The notes: generated by a model not told the origin, from the letters alone. DNA of 6,978 nt from Acidocella sp. (GCA_028687415.1 JAQUAC010000117.1:1-6978), one strand, 5' to 3'. Positions 1 through 6,681 are shown, counted from the stretch's first letter. A program made the numbers and translations.

Positions 1-1092
1 GGCGAGAGCCTGAACGGGCTGCCCCAGCCCTTCGCGCTCGACCTGTACGGCGATGATCTCAGCCAGATGTCCGCCAGTGCCGGGGCAATCGCGCAGCGCC
101 TGAGCCACGTGCCGGGCCTGAGCGACCTGTTTAACGACGAGGGCTATCCCGAGACGCAGATCCGCATCACCCCGCGAACAGCCGCGCTGGCGGCGGCGGG
201 GATGACGCCGGCAGAGTTGAGCGGGCAAGTCTCTGCCCTGCTAGCCGGGCAGGTTGTAGCAGAGCTGCCGGATGGCGCCGCGCCGCTACCGCTTTATTTG
301 CGCCTGCCGAACCCGCATCTGCTCTCGCTGGCGGAATTGCGGGCCTTGCCGGTGGGGCCGGGCAGCGCCACGCCTTTAGGGACGCTGGCAGATGTCTCTC
401 TCACCACCAGCCCAAATCAGTTCATGCATATCGATGGCGCCCGCGCTCTGGAGATTCTGGCCACGCCAACCACCGCGCCCAACCTCGCCATTGCCGAGGC
501 TAAGCGCGCCCTGGCCAGCCTACATCTGCCGCCGGGCGAGCGGATCGTGTTCGGCGGTCTGTACCCGATGCTGGAACACGCCGCTTTGGGGCTGGGGATT
601 GCCGCCGTCGCCGCCATCGCGTCCCTTGCCTGGGTTCTATTCCTGCGCTTCTCTGGCCGTCGCGTGCCGTTGCTGCTGATGGCACAAATCCCGTTGGCCA
701 TGACCGGTGGTGGCCTGGCTTTGGCGGCAAGCGGGCTGGGGCTGAACGGTATCGGGTTGATCGGCTTTCTGGCTTTGGCGGGGGTAAGCCTGAATCATGG
801 CGTGGTGCTACTGGACCGCGCCCGGCGCAATGAGGCCGAAGGCATGAGCCCCGAGGCGGCTATCGACGAGGCGCTGAACGTGCGCTTCCGCCCCATCTTC
901 CTTACGACCGCCGTGGCGATTCTCGGCATGCTACCAACCGCCTTAGGCTTCGGCACAGGTGCCGCGCCGGAGCAGGGGCTGGCCGTGGTGATCGGCGGTG
1001 GCATTCTCTGGAGCGCGCTGCTTTGCACCAACCTGCTGCCGGCGCTTTATCTGACGGGGCGCGGCGAGCGGAAGCCGGAGGGCCAGCCATGA
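1..1092 (+). CDS. RND efflux transporter, heavy-metal (CzcA/CusA-like) branch, C-terminal part
   Basis: This is the last 363 residues of an inner-membrane proton-driven RND pump; the gene runs off the left edge and family members have about 1,000-1,050 residues. The frame is open from base 1. Visible residues 14-185 are periplasmic porter/docking sequence with motifs I associate with the HME (CzcA/CusA) branch: YGDDL (16-20), VPG, LADV followed by PNQ and DG, LPPGE and FGG.Y. Five hydrophobic segments follow at about 196-217, 221-242, 250-273, 297-317 and 326-350, matching TM8-TM12. The stretch RFRPIFLTTAVAILGMLP (297-314) is the conserved RND C-terminal signature. The TM4 proton-relay residues and substrate-selecting methionines lie outside the window, so the substrate cannot be read; metal export is inferred from branch similarity and the nearby CDF gene. 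The stop overlaps the next start (ATGA, 1089-1092), indicating translational coupling with the outer-membrane factor. A drug-exporting HAE pump is the alternative. Confidence 0.88.
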   Translation, partial: GESLNGLPQPFALDLYGDDLSQMSASAGAIAQRLSHVPGLSDLFNDEGYPETQIRITPRTAALAAAGMTPAELSGQVSALLAGQVVAELPDGAAPLPLYLRLPNPHLLSLAELRALPVGPGSATPLGTLADVSLTTSPNQFMHIDGARALEILATPTTAPNLAIAEAKRALASLHLPPGERIVFGGLYPMLEHAALGLGIAAVAAIASLAWVLFLRFSGRRVPLLLMAQIPLAMTGGGLALAASGLGLNGIGLIGFLALAGVSLNHGVVLLDRARRNEAEGMSPEAAIDEALNVRFRPIFLTTAVAILGMLPTALGFGTGAAPEQGLAVVIGGGILWSALLCTNLLPALYLTGRGERKPEGQP

Positions 1093-2360
1093 AGCGCATG
1101 ATCTGGCTGGCCTTGGCCGGGCTTTCCGGTTGTGCCGCCTATCATCCCGCCCCCTTGCACGACACGGCGCCGATTGCGTCGTCGTTGCCAGCCACCCAAC
1201 CCTTGACGCTGGCGCAACTTGCCGCCCTGGCCGTGCAGCGGGACCCGGACCTGACGGCCGCGCGGGCGCAGGCCGGCATTGCTCAGGCGGAACTGCTGGC
1301 GGCCGGAACGCCGCCCGATCCCTCGCTTTCCATCGGGTTCGAGGCGCTGCTCGGCGGCCCGGCCTCGATGTCTTCCCTTGCGGGCAGCCTGGTGGAGGAT
1401 GTCTCGCCACTTATCACCCGCTCAGCCACCATAAACGCCGCGAAGGCGCACTTGTTGCAGGTGAACGCAGACATCCTCTGGCAGGAATGGCAGGTGGCCG
1501 CGCGGGCGGAACAACTTGGCGTGGCGTTGACCGGCGAGGCCGCCGAACGGACGAGCCTGCTCAACGATGAGCAGGCGCTCACGGTGCTGGGCCAGAATGT
1601 GCAGGCACAGACCGCGGCGGGCAATCTCACCCAGCAGGATGAGTCCGTCGCGGAAACCGCACTGGCCATACTCCGAGCAGCACAGGACAGCGAGGAACAA
1701 GCCCAGGCGCGCGATGAAGCCCAGCTCGACGCGCTGCTGGCAGTGCCGCCAGGCACCCCGATCACACTGGCGCCGCCTGCTGTGGCGGCGATTTCGTCAG
1801 CGCAGTTGCAACAAGCTCTGGCAACCTTGCCGCAGCGCCGGCCGGATCTGTTGGCCCTGCGCTACGGCTATACCGAGGCTGACGAAAAACTCCGCGCGGC
1901 GATCCGCAGCCAGTTCTTGCCCATCAGCCTCGGCGGGCAAGGCGGGCGCGATACATCAGGCGTCACCAGCGCCGGGCCTCAGGTGACGCTGTCCTTGCCC
2001 CTGTTCAACCGCAACCGTCCAGCGATCAAAACTGACGAGGCCACGCGCGCCGCCCTGCACGCACAATATGACGCCAGTCTGGCCGATACAAGGAACGGCG
2101 CCGAGGCGCTGGGACAGAGCATCGCGCTGCTGCAACGCCAAAACATGCAGGCGGATCAAGCTGCCGCGCAGGCCGTCGGCATCGCTGCCAATGCGCGCCG
2201 CGCTTTTGTTGCAGGCGGGCTGGATGCCCGGGCAGAGACCGATCTCATCATTGCTGCGGGACAACGGCAGCGCGAGGGAATACAGCTGCGCACGCAACTG
2301 CAAACGGCGAAACTCTCCTTGGCCGTAATGCTTGGGCTCGGCTTGCCCGTTCACGACTGA
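1089..2360 (+). CDS. TolC-family outer-membrane efflux factor, lipoprotein
   Basis: This encodes a 423-residue outer-membrane factor, the exit duct for the RND pump upstream. I chose ATG 1089 because GGAGGG (1077-1082) sits six bases before it, because it overlaps the pump stop as ATGA, and because it gives a proper lipoprotein signal: a basic start, a hydrophobic run and a lipobox LSGC with Cys15 as the predicted acylation site. Two OEP-type repeats follow, about residues 40-215 and 235-415. Each is rich in alanine, glutamine and leucine, as expected of the long coiled-coil tunnel helices. RRPDLLALRYGYTEADEKLRAA (251-271) and LPLFNRNR (303-310) resemble the second-repeat signatures of CusC/CzcC/NodT-like factors. 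Length is normal (about 420-480) and I see no break. No periplasmic adaptor (MFP) gene is visible; it would be expected left of the window. The substrate follows that of the pump. Confidence 0.9.
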   Translation: MKRMIWLALAGLSGCAAYHPAPLHDTAPIASSLPATQPLTLAQLAALAVQRDPDLTAARAQAGIAQAELLAAGTPPDPSLSIGFEALLGGPASMSSLAGSLVEDVSPLITRSATINAAKAHLLQVNADILWQEWQVAARAEQLGVALTGEAAERTSLLNDEQALTVLGQNVQAQTAAGNLTQQDESVAETALAILRAAQDSEEQAQARDEAQLDALLAVPPGTPITLAPPAVAAISSAQLQQALATLPQRRPDLLALRYGYTEADEKLRAAIRSQFLPISLGGQGGRDTSGVTSAGPQVTLSLPLFNRNRPAIKTDEATRAALHAQYDASLADTRNGAEALGQSIALLQRQNMQADQAAAQAVGIAANARRAFVAGGLDARAETDLIIAAGQRQREGIQLRTQLQTAKLSLAVMLGLGLPVHD

Positions 2361-2399
2361 GCAACTCGCTAGAATATTATTAAGGGAATCGTCGCGCCC

Positions 2400-3434
2400 A
2401 TGGGCCTGCTGCACGCTTTTATTACCGCCATCATCGACTTTGCGGCCGCACATCGGCTGCTGGCTTATGGCGTGGCCTTCCTGATCGCTGGCGCGGAGAC
2501 GTTTCCGGTTTTCGGCGCTTTGGTGCCAGGTACGGCGGTCATCGTGGGGCTTGGCGCGCTGGTGCCAGGCGGCGCCCTGGCGATGTGGCCGCTGATCGGG
2601 TTCACAGCCTTCGGCGCTCTTACAGGTGAAGGCCTCTCCTATCAGTTCGGCCGCCACTACAAGCAACGCGCCATGGGATTGTGGCCGTTCCGCGCGCGGC
2701 CTGGCCTGCTGAGGGCGGGGGAAGCATTCTTCGCCCGCGATGGCAGCAAGGCGGTGCTGATTTCCCGCTTTTTGCCTGGCGTGCGGGCCGCGATTCCCAT
2801 GGTGGCGGGAATGGCTGGTATGTCCGCCATCAGGTTCTATATCGTCGACATTGTTGCCGCCGCTTTATACGCGTTGGCACATATTTGGTTTGGCATGGCG
2901 CTTGGCGCCTCTCTAACCATTTTACACGCCATTGCCGGGCGACTGATGGTGCTGGCATTGATTCTCTCTACCGCGCTGGCGCTGGTTGTTTGGCTTATAC
3001 CGCGGGTTATCCGGTGGTCTGTTGTACTCATGGCGCGCCTGCGCGGGCCGGTACGGCGATGGGCTGCGGCGGGAGATGGCCGGGCGCGGCGGCTGGTCCT
3101 CTCGGCACTCGACCCGGAGCGGCCAGAAACGCTAGGCGTGCTGGCGCTGGGCGCCACTCTCATCGGCGGACTTTGGCTGTTCTTCGGTGTGCTGCAGGAT
3201 GTTGTCGCCGGAGACCCGCTGGTGCGCGCGGATGCGGCGATCTTCCATTTTCTGCAATCCCTGCGCACGCCAGTGATCGACCAAGTGATGGTCGCCATGA
3301 CTGAGCTGGGTGATGCGGCTGTCGTCATCCCTGTATTTCTGGTGACACTGGCCTGGCTCACCTGGCGGCGTGCGTGGCGTGCGGCGTTTTATGGATTGCC
3401 GCGGTGGCCGGGGCAAGCCTGTTTGCGTTTCTGA
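2400..3434 (+). CDS. DedA-family membrane protein fused to the N-terminal part of a PAP2 domain (first fragment)
   Basis: Residues 1-200 form a DedA (SNARE-associated/VTT) domain. It has an acidic residue in the re-entrant loop (GAETFP, Glu33), PGTAVIVGLGAL (43-54), FGRHYKQR (83-90) and the hallmark RFLPGVRAAIPMVAGMAGM (123-141) with Arg123 and Arg129. DedA proteins such as UptA flip undecaprenyl phosphate across the inner membrane; the substrate here is inferred. After a basic linker (205-245), residues 246-330 carry the first PAP2 helices, including FHFLQSLRTPVIDQVMVAMTELGD. The last 14 residues or so (YGLPRWPGQACLRF) are hydrophilic, unlike PAP2, and are read after the frame is lost. Start: ATG 2400 is the only usual start codon after in-frame stops at 2358 and 2370; AAGGGA (2382-2387) is 12 bases upstream, somewhat far. 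The 39-base gap from the outer-membrane factor suggests cotranscription, although TAGAATATTAT (2370-2380) could hold a promoter -10 box. Confidence 0.85.
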   Translation: MGLLHAFITAIIDFAAAHRLLAYGVAFLIAGAETFPVFGALVPGTAVIVGLGALVPGGALAMWPLIGFTAFGALTGEGLSYQFGRHYKQRAMGLWPFRARPGLLRAGEAFFARDGSKAVLISRFLPGVRAAIPMVAGMAGMSAIRFYIVDIVAAALYALAHIWFGMALGASLTILHAIAGRLMVLALILSTALALVVWLIPRVIRWSVVLMARLRGPVRRWAAAGDGRARRLVLSALDPERPETLGVLALGATLIGGLWLFFGVLQDVVAGDPLVRADAAIFHFLQSLRTPVIDQVMVAMTELGDAAVVIPVFLVTLAWLTWRRAWRAAFYGLPRWPGQACLRF

Positions 3435-4420
3435 TGAAGATCACCTTGCAGTATGCCAGACCCACAGCCGGCTTTACGGGGTGGGACGCCTATTCCTTCC
3501 CCAGCGGCCACGTTACGGCCAGCACAGCCCTGTACGGATTTCTGGTGATTTTGATTTGCAGGGAGGTGGGAGCGCGCGCCCGCGTGCTGGTCACGCTGGC
3601 GGCGGCCTTACTGGTTGGCGCCATTGCCTTCTCGCGGCTTTATCTCGGTGCGCACTGGCTGTCGGACGTGACGGCGGGATTGGCTTTCGGTGTGGCCTGG
3701 GTGGCATTGCTGGGAATCGTTTATTTGCAGCATGTGCGCAGGGAGGTTCGCGCCCCCGGCCTCGGGGCGGCAGCGCTGGCCACATTGCTTTTGGCCGCCG
3801 GGCTGCATATCGGAACCAAACACGCCGCGGATATGCGGCGCTACGCGCTCAATTTGCCGGTGCGGGAGATGTCCCTCACGGATTGGCGCAACGGCGGATG
3901 GGCCAGCATGCCGGTATGGCGTGTCGATCTGACAGGTGACTACGAGGAACCATTTATCCTGCAATGGGCAGGGCCGTTGCCGCTGCTGAAAGCTGCATTG
4001 CTGGCCCATGGCTGGCAAGTGCCGGTAGCGTGGAATTTGTCGTCGTCCGCAGAATGGCTGTTATCAGATGCGAAAGCAAACGCGCTTCCCGTGTTGCCAC
4101 ATCTCGAGAATGGCCGCGCGGAAGCTCTGCTGATGATTAAAGCCGGCCAGGATGTGCCGCACGGTCAGCGGTTGATTTTACGGGTCTGGCCGTCTGGGAC
4201 GGCACTTACCGATGCTGGGAATACGCAACCGCTCTGGATCGGAACCGTGGTCGCTGAAAAGATCGAACACCTGAAACCACTCGGCACTTTGGTCGATGAG
4301 CAAGACGGTGTCGACGAGCCTATGCAAGTTCTCGAATCCGCACTGCCAGGAACACAGCCGGAAGCCCGAATCCCCCCAGGGCCAAACTGGAATGGCGTGG
4401 TTTTACTCGGACAACCTTAA
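3374..4420 (+). CDS. PAP2 lipid phosphatase catalytic part with LssY_C domain (second fragment)
   Basis: In this frame all three parts of the PAP2 active site are present (numbering from GTG 3374): K22-x6-R29-P30, P43-S44-G45-H46 and S87-R88-x5-H94-x3-D98. His94 is the expected nucleophile and His46 the general acid. Hydrophobic segments lie at about 5-21, 53-65, 70-85 and 97-117. Residues about 130-348 resemble the LssY C-terminal domain (WASMPVWRVDLTGDYEEPF, then PLWIGTVV), a presumed soluble module of unclear role. PAP2 enzymes remove phosphate from lipid phosphates such as undecaprenyl pyrophosphate. The GTG at 3374 is only the first possible start in frame and has no ribosome binding site. 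If translated separately, ATG 3434 is more plausible because it overlaps the preceding stop as TGATG, but that product would begin one residue before catalytic Lys22. Most likely this is the severed second half of the fusion gene. Confidence 0.8.
   Translation: MACGVLWIAAVAGASLFAFLMKITLQYARPTAGFTGWDAYSFPSGHVTASTALYGFLVILICREVGARARVLVTLAAALLVGAIAFSRLYLGAHWLSDVTAGLAFGVAWVALLGIVYLQHVRREVRAPGLGAAALATLLLAAGLHIGTKHAADMRRYALNLPVREMSLTDWRNGGWASMPVWRVDLTGDYEEPFILQWAGPLPLLKAALLAHGWQVPVAWNLSSSAEWLLSDAKANALPVLPHLENGRAEALLMIKAGQDVPHGQRLILRVWPSGTALTDAGNTQPLWIGTVVAEKIEHLKPLGTLVDEQDGVDEPMQVLESALPGTQPEARIPPGPNWNGVVLLGQP
3387..3436 (+). other. Frameshift site and TGATG stop-start overlap in the fusion gene
   Basis: The protein similarity moves from the frame of base 2400 to the frame of base 3374 between about 3377 and 3392. 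A run of four T at 3387-3390 is the simplest place for one lost base. Downstream, the first frame stops with TGA at 3432-3434, and the A of that stop begins an ATG (3434-3436) in the second frame. This is the classic overlap used for translational reinitiation. I see no clear Shine-Dalgarno sequence just ahead of it. Confidence 0.6.
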
Positions 4421-4478
4421 AAAGCTTGACTCTCGCGACGAAAGTGCGGAGCGGCCCAAGACGCTCTGTTTCCACAAT

Positions 4479-4511
4479 ATGGCAAACAGCGATTTTTGTG
4501 ATGGCAACAGC
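4479..4511. repeat. Imperfect direct repeat upstream of the CDF gene
   Basis: ATGGCAAACAGC (4479-4490) recurs as ATGGCAACAGC (4501-4511), 22 bases later and so on the same face of the helix. CACAA (4473-4477) and TTGTG (4496-4500) form an inverted pair around the first copy. It lies in the 188-base gap before the CDF gene, the only sizeable gap in the efflux block. It may be an operator, but no known box was recognised and no convincing promoter was found in 4421-4608. Confidence 0.3.
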
Positions 4512-4595
4512 TCTGGGCTGCCCCTAAGGCCTGAGTAATGGTAATTTCCAGACTTCCAGGGGCGAATGTTTTCGAGATACCCGCCCGCAACCGAC

Positions 4596-4600
4596 AGGAG
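4596..4600 (+). promoter_or_regulatory. Ribosome binding site that fixes a TTG start
   Basis: AGGAG at 4596-4600, within ACAGGAG, is eight bases from the TTG at 4609. This is the best Shine-Dalgarno match near this gene and is why TTG 4609 is preferred over later ATG or GTG codons, which would cut into the first membrane helix. Confidence 0.75.
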
Positions 4601-4608
4601 CATCACCC

Positions 4609-5205
4609 TTGAGCGAGGCCATCACAAAATCCAGATTCCGCCGTACCGTGTTCTGGGCAGGCGCGCTTAACCTCGCCTACTTTGGCATCGAGTTCACTGT
4701 GGCATTAGCCATCGGCTCGGTCTCGCTTTTCGCCGACAGTATTGATTTCCTGGAGGACGCATCGGTCAACCTGCTCATCGTGCTGGCGCTGGGTTGGAGT
4801 CTGCGCCAGCGGGCGCGTTTGGGGATGGTGCTCGCTGGCATCCTGCTTCTGCCGGGCCTCGCTACGCTCTGGATGGCCTGGCAGAAATTCCTGCACCCCG
4901 TGCCGCCGTCACCGGTGGTACTCTCGGTGACGGCCGTCGGCGCGCTTCTTGTCAACGCCGCCTGCGCGCTCATGCTGGCACGCCACCGCGCGCACGGCGG
5001 TAGCCTCGCCAAAGCTGCCTATCTCTCAGCGCGCAACGACGTACTGGCCAATATTGCCATTATCCTCGCGGGGGCTGTGACAGCGTATTTATGGCGCGCC
5101 GCTTGGCCCGACCTGCTAGTCGGCCTCGGCATCGCTGCCATGAACGCCGATGCCGCCCGCGAGGTTTGGATCGCTGCCCGCGAGGAGCACGGCGCGGCTG
5201 CTTGA
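4609..5205 (+). CDS. Small cation diffusion facilitator (CDF)-like transporter
   Basis: This 198-residue protein resembles the transmembrane part of CDF metal/proton antiporters, which export Zn, Co, Cd, Fe or Mn from the cytoplasm. Hydrophobic segments lie at about 12-30, 31-42, 52-66, 72-92, 101-124, 145-162 and 167-180. The TM2 signature SVSLFADSIDFLEDASVN (37-54) has D46-xxx-D50, which aligns with the DxxxD metal site of YiiP. The TM5 signature SARNDVLAN (140-148) keeps D144 but has Ser140 where YiiP has histidine. WPDLLVGLGIA (167-177) matches the TM6 family motif. The histidine-rich loop and the cytoplasmic C-terminal domain of full CDF proteins (about 300 residues) are missing. I recall a short CDF subfamily with SRND at this place, so this is probably a natural form and not a truncation. 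TTG start with AGGAG eight bases before it. Same strand as the RND genes; it could feed metal into the periplasm for the pump. The metal cannot be told. Confidence 0.82.
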   Translation: MSEAITKSRFRRTVFWAGALNLAYFGIEFTVALAIGSVSLFADSIDFLEDASVNLLIVLALGWSLRQRARLGMVLAGILLLPGLATLWMAWQKFLHPVPPSPVVLSVTAVGALLVNAACALMLARHRAHGGSLAKAAYLSARNDVLANIAIILAGAVTAYLWRAAWPDLLVGLGIAAMNADAAREVWIAAREEHGAAA

Positions 5206-5208
5206 GGG

Positions 5209-5263
5209 CATTGCCGATGCGCAATGAATATAAGTTAAGCGGGGCCAAGCCCCTGATTGCGCA
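5209..5263. repeat. Overlapping inverted repeats just after the CDF gene
   Basis: Three pairings are visible. CATTGC (5209-5214) pairs with GCAATG (5221-5226). TGCGCAAT (5218-5225) pairs with ATTGCGCA (5256-5263). GGGGC (5241-5245) pairs with GCCCC (5249-5253) over the loop CAA. The first and second share bases and exclude each other; the third fits inside the loop of the second. They may shape the 3' end of the mRNA or bind protein as DNA. Confidence 0.5.
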
Positions 5264-5283
5264 CCCGCAAGGGGGGCGCTTTT
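5259..5283 (+). terminator. Probable rho-independent terminator of the CDF/efflux transcript
   Basis: GCGCACCC (5259-5266) pairs with GGGGGCGC (5272-5279) with one A-G mismatch over the loop GCAAG. TTTT (5280-5283) follows directly. It lies 54 bases after the CDF stop, between two convergent genes. The T run is short, so the strength is uncertain. Confidence 0.5.
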
Positions 5284-5285
5284 GG

Positions 5286-5316
5286 GCGATCCGCCAAGCG
5301 GATCGCTTCTTGGCGG
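5286..5316. repeat. Two nested, mutually exclusive perfect hairpins between convergent genes
   Basis: GCGATCCGC (5286-5294) pairs perfectly with GCGGATCGC (5298-5306) over the loop CAA. Alternatively CCGCCAAG (5291-5298) pairs perfectly with CTTGGCGG (5309-5316) over ten bases. They share bases, so only one can form at a time. There is no real T run on either side, so this is a poor classical terminator. It could slow convergent transcription, be a REP-like element, or be a protein-binding site of the integration module. The rest of the gap to the integrase end (5317-5376) shows nothing recognisable. Confidence 0.55.
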
Positions 5317-5376
5317 GTGAACCGGCTTCAGGTTAGCGGCGTTGTGCGCTGTGTTTTCACTACAACCATTTTACGT

Positions 5377-6681
5377 TTAATCGGCATCCATGCTGGCAGC
5401 TTTTGCTTTCAGCTTCCTATGCGCAGCCTTCTTTCGCACCACGTTGATCGCTGCCGCATCAAGCGTGTTCTTTAGATGGACGGCGTAATGCTTCTCGATC
5501 ATCTCGACCGAGGTGCGGCAATTCTTCGCGACCTGATAGATATCCGCACCTTCCATCAAACGCATGCAGATATAGGTATGGCGCAAACTATAGGCAGTCC
5601 TGGCTTTGCCATCGCGATCAATCTTCAGCCCTGCCCGCTCAAGCAGATTGTTAAACAGCTTGATGTGATTGCCTGGGAACACGGGGTCGGTTGGCTTCGG
5701 ATATTCGAGCTCCGGCATCGCCGGCGGTTCACCGCCGCTCTTGCGACGCAGTTGCCGCTCGCGTCTAGACTCGCCATGCGCTGGCTTTGCGCGGGCGAGT
5801 AGCCGCTGATAGACGCGCACTGCCCCCGGCATACTTTTACAATGACCAACACCACGCTTGCCGCGAACCTCGATCTCCAGAATTTCCGCCTTATTGCTTT
5901 CTTCCTGGGCAATCGTCACGTCTCGGTGCTGGAGGTTGAAAGCTTCGTCCGGCCGCAGGCCGGTGTTCGCCATGAACAGTACAAAGTCATAAACCTGCTC
6001 GGCATTCCATCTGTAGTGAGCCCGCTCCGGCGCCTTCGCATTCGCGCGCGCCGCCTCGTAGAGTTGCTTATATTCCTCAGGGCTGAACCAAGGCCGGTGC
6101 ACAATCTTGCCCTGCGTCCGATAGGGCGGTGTGAGGTCCGGCAAATGCTCCAGCCAGCCATGCCGGATGGCAGTTTTGAGCACCATCCGCAAAGTCACCA
6201 CCTCATCATGCAAGGTGCTGCGTGCCGGCGGCTTGGACTTCGGCTTATGCTGACTTTTGGAATGCGCGTTTGGTGCGCCGTAGGTCGTCATCCGGTGAAC
6301 CCGGTATTCTTGTACCTTGCCGGGCGTCACCTTGTCGAGCGGCAAATTGCCAAAGAACGGCAGCAGATGAACTCGCAACCTGATCGCGTGGCTTTCGGTC
6401 CATTTCTCGGAACGCTCACCTTCTGTGATAACGCCGTATTCCTTGAGGAACTGATCGGCCGCTTTTTTGAAGGTCGGGCGGTCATTCAGCACGCCGGCCT
6501 GGCTCTTGCCTTGCAGGCTAAAATACCACGCCTCGGCGGCCTTGGCCGCCAGATCCTGAATTTCCTGCTTGGTGCTGAACTGCCGCTGCTTGTTGCCGAC
6601 AGACGCCCGCGCCTGCCAAAAGCGGCTATTGCCGCGCTGATAAATCTGGACCTTTCCGCCCAGCAACTCGATGGTCGGCAT
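5377..6681 (-). CDS. Tyrosine recombinase/phage-type integrase
   Basis: This 434-residue site-specific recombinase would insert and excise the element at the neighbouring tRNA. Residues about 1-60 look like an N-terminal arm-binding domain. Residues about 70-185 are the core-binding SAM-like domain, with a basic low-complexity insert at 141-155. The catalytic domain spans about 200-410: Arg243 (TGLRPDEAFNL), Lys275 (EVRGKRG), the second arginine Arg367 in YSLRHTY, and nucleophile Tyr399 in IEKHYAVH, 32 residues after Arg367. The usual first histidine of HxxR is Tyr364 and the later H/W position is not canonical (KNCRTS), a pattern I recall from related SLRHTY-type integrases. The C-terminus is lysine- and alanine-rich. 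Start ATG 6681 has AAGGGGG (6686-6692) four bases upstream. The gene looks intact and visibly less GC-rich than the RND gene. It reads away from the tRNA and converges on the CDF gene. No excisionase gene is seen. Confidence 0.93.
   Translation of the reverse strand: MPTIELLGGKVQIYQRGNSRFWQARASVGNKQRQFSTKQEIQDLAAKAAEAWYFSLQGKSQAGVLNDRPTFKKAADQFLKEYGVITEGERSEKWTESHAIRLRVHLLPFFGNLPLDKVTPGKVQEYRVHRMTTYGAPNAHSKSQHKPKSKPPARSTLHDEVVTLRMVLKTAIRHGWLEHLPDLTPPYRTQGKIVHRPWFSPEEYKQLYEAARANAKAPERAHYRWNAEQVYDFVLFMANTGLRPDEAFNLQHRDVTIAQEESNKAEILEIEVRGKRGVGHCKSMPGAVRVYQRLLARAKPAHGESRRERQLRRKSGGEPPAMPELEYPKPTDPVFPGNHIKLFNNLLERAGLKIDRDGKARTAYSLRHTYICMRLMEGADIYQVAKNCRTSVEMIEKHYAVHLKNTLDAAAINVVRKKAAHRKLKAKAASMDAD

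Larger units (their letters stand above)
2400..4420 (+). pseudogene. DedA-PAP2-LssY_C fusion gene, whole locus split by one frameshift
   Basis: The two reading frames listed separately below make sense as one gene. The first ends inside the PAP2 domain, just after its N-terminal helices. The second resumes the same transmembrane helix and carries all the PAP2 catalytic motifs. Adding one base to the TTTT run at 3387-3390 would join them as AWRAAFLWIAAVAGAS and give a protein of 673 residues. That size and domain order (DedA, PAP2, LssY_C) match known bifunctional DedA/PAP2 proteins. The sequence alone cannot tell a real mutation from a read error, so pseudogene status is provisional. Confidence 0.65.

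Noticed and set aside
1023..1088. Earlier start for the outer-membrane factor
   Set aside because: It would overlap the RND gene by 70 bases and hide the lipoprotein signal; ATG 1089 has a proper ribosome binding site.
1956..2666. Open frame of 236 codons on the minus strand
   Set aside because: It runs antisense across the ends of two clear genes (the outer-membrane factor and DedA) and shows no family motif.
3384..3392. Programmed -1 frameshifting at the T run
   Set aside because: Codons TTT TAT would re-pair as GTT TTA, which does not fit the slippery heptamer rule, and no strong downstream structure was noticed.
4426..4431. TTGACT as the -35 box of a MerR-type metal-responsive promoter
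   Set aside because: No -10 box at 17-20 bases and no good dyad between.
4296..4606. Short frames on both strands over the gap before the CDF gene
   Set aside because: No motif, overlap with the LssY_C end, and no convincing ribosome binding site; the gap is treated as non-coding.
5234..5240. GTTAAGC resembling an integron attC core site
   Set aside because: No matching RYYYAAC partner at a proper distance and no integron-type integrase.
5318..5334. TGAACC and TTCAGGTTA also found in the tRNA, suggesting a second att copy
   Set aside because: The exact shared run is only nine bases and the spacing differs; such a match is expected by chance in this length.
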